Shown: positions 6,368-6,541 of the stretch, piece by piece | Numbering within the stretch: position 1 is the first letter of the stretch | Layout: each line of letters opens with the position of its first letter | Source of the DNA: Pseudomonadota bacterium | GTDB taxonomy: Bacteria > Pseudomonadota > Gammaproteobacteria > Burkholderiales > Casimicrobiaceae | Assembly (NCBI GenBank): GCA_022709775.1 | Contig: JAKLIE010000112.1 | Coordinates: 1-6,541 of the forward strand | Direction of reading: 5' to 3' | Length of the DNA: 6,541 bases | The notes under the pieces: model-generated | Database searches by the model: none | Seen by the model: only the letters and a program-made list of their open reading frames with translations | What the model was told of the DNA's origin: nothing | Made by a program: the position numbers and the translations under genes

Positions 6368-6391
6368 GCGCATTCTAGACGCTCCGACATC

Positions 6392-6428
6392 GATTCCGCC
6401 AGACGGCATCAGATTCCGCCAGACGGCA
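6392..6428. promoter_or_regulatory. Tandem 17-base direct repeat, candidate IclR operator
   Basis: GATTCCGCCAGACGGCA occurs perfectly at 6392-6408 and 6412-6428, a 20-base period or about two helical turns, which would place two proteins on the same face of the DNA. Each copy holds an imperfect dyad (T-CCG-C-G-CGG-A pattern). It lies between the regulator and the divergent gene, where IclR proteins usually bind and where tandem operators are common. On the minus strand a possible -35 (TTGACC, 6438-6433) flanks it, with a weak -10 candidate (TCTGAT, 6413-6408) falling between the two copies, so binding could repress the regulator's own promoter. The repeat is certain; the operator role is inferred. 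Confidence 0.55.
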
Positions 6429-6461
6429 GGCGGGTCAACGACTTGATCGCACCCTGCGGTG

Positions 6462-6467
6462 TAAAGT
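6462..6467 (+). promoter_or_regulatory. Possible -10 element for the divergent gene
   Basis: TAAAGT is the most TATAAT-like hexamer before the gene at 6525 (4 of 6 matches) and would start transcription near 6474, giving a leader of about 50 bases. The matching -35 position (6439-6444, CGACTT) is poor, and TTGATC at 6443-6448 is too close, so the promoter is either activator-dependent or this call is wrong. Confidence 0.25.
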
Positions 6468-6477
6468 GTCGCCGGTC

Positions 6478-6498
6478 CGCGTGCCTGCCAGGCACGCG
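6478..6498. promoter_or_regulatory. Perfect 9-bp inverted repeat before the divergent gene
   Basis: CGCGTGCCT (6478-6486), a 3-base spacer GCC, then AGGCACGCG (6490-6498). It sits 26 bases before the start codon at 6525 and 9 bases before the nearest Shine-Dalgarno-like sequence. As DNA it could be an operator for a second regulator; as RNA it would form a stable hairpin at the start of the leader. No T-tract follows, so it is unlikely to be a terminator. Confidence 0.55.
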
Positions 6499-6524
6499 CA
6501 CATCGACGAGGAACGAGGACACGC

Positions 6525-6541
6525 ATGAACACGAGCCCCAT
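6525..6541 (+). CDS. Start of an unidentified gene (partial)
   Basis: ATG 6525 opens a frame reading MNTSP before the window ends. The start is supported by purine-rich Shine-Dalgarno candidates GAGGA (6508-6512) and GAGG (6515-6518, six bases before ATG), and by its position divergent from an IclR regulator with operator-like repeats between. Five residues cannot identify the product. Given the AllR/BhcR-like regulator, an enzyme or transporter for glyoxylate, glycolate or a related small acid is a reasonable guess only. Confidence 0.6.

Noticed and set aside
6372..6377. TAGAAT on the minus strand as a -10 for the regulator
   Set aside because: Good hexamer match, but transcription would begin within the Shine-Dalgarno and the -35 position (GGCGGA) is poor.
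5512..6378. Plus-strand frame of 288 codons opposite the IclR gene
   Set aside because: Arg/Asp-rich shadow of the regulator with no domain.
6355..6390. Longer start (ATG 6390) for the IclR regulator
   Set aside because: The extension contains the GGAGGT Shine-Dalgarno that serves ATG 6354 and adds 12 residues of no recognised domain.
5285..6541. Minus-strand frame of 418 codons overlapping the regulator and cytochrome
   Set aside because: Out of frame with both recognised proteins and low complexity; the IclR and CxxCH motifs lie in other frames.

Overview
This is a GC-rich bacterial chromosome segment, most likely from a betaproteobacterium, probably an uncultured or environmental relative of Burkholderiales/Nitrosomonadales. 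The gene order lepB - DUF4845 gene - rnc - era - recO - pdxJ - nagZ is the classic betaproteobacterial arrangement, and the protein motifs fit. Taxonomy is inferred from gene order and composition only.

Positions 1-4644 (+) hold a compact housekeeping operon. It begins with the 3' end of lepB (signal peptidase I), followed by a small membrane-anchored DUF4845 protein, rnc (RNase III), era (ribosome-assembly GTPase), recO (recombination mediator), pdxJ (vitamin B6 synthesis) and nagZ (muropeptide recycling). Three junctions are 4-base stop/start overlaps (rnc/era GTGA, recO/pdxJ ATGA, pdxJ/nagZ GTGA), which implies co-transcription and translational coupling. The promoter must lie upstream of the window. 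acpS, usually found after pdxJ in this cluster, is absent.

Positions 4645-5010 form a convergent intergenic region and are the most unusual part of the window. It carries six copies of a perfect short dyad, GGGTCTGACCC (one with a C at the centre), in two groups of three. Between the groups is a decayed second copy of the last 33 codons of nagZ, including its stop codon, at an offset of exactly 198 bases. The nagZ tail plus a dyad triplet therefore forms a composite tandem repeat. Two more degenerate dyads run up to the stop codon of the next gene.

Positions 5011-6354 (-) encode an IclR-family regulator resembling the glyoxylate-sensing AllR/BhcR group and, 30 bases downstream of it, a secreted monohaem class I cytochrome c. 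Divergent from the regulator, a new gene starts at 6525 (+) and leaves the window after five codons. The 170-base divergent region contains a 17-base direct repeat with a 20-base period, a good operator candidate, and a perfect 9-bp inverted repeat just before the new start codon. The likely logic is that the IclR protein controls itself, the cytochrome and the divergent, mostly unseen gene or operon, possibly for C2-acid (glyoxylate/glycolate) metabolism.
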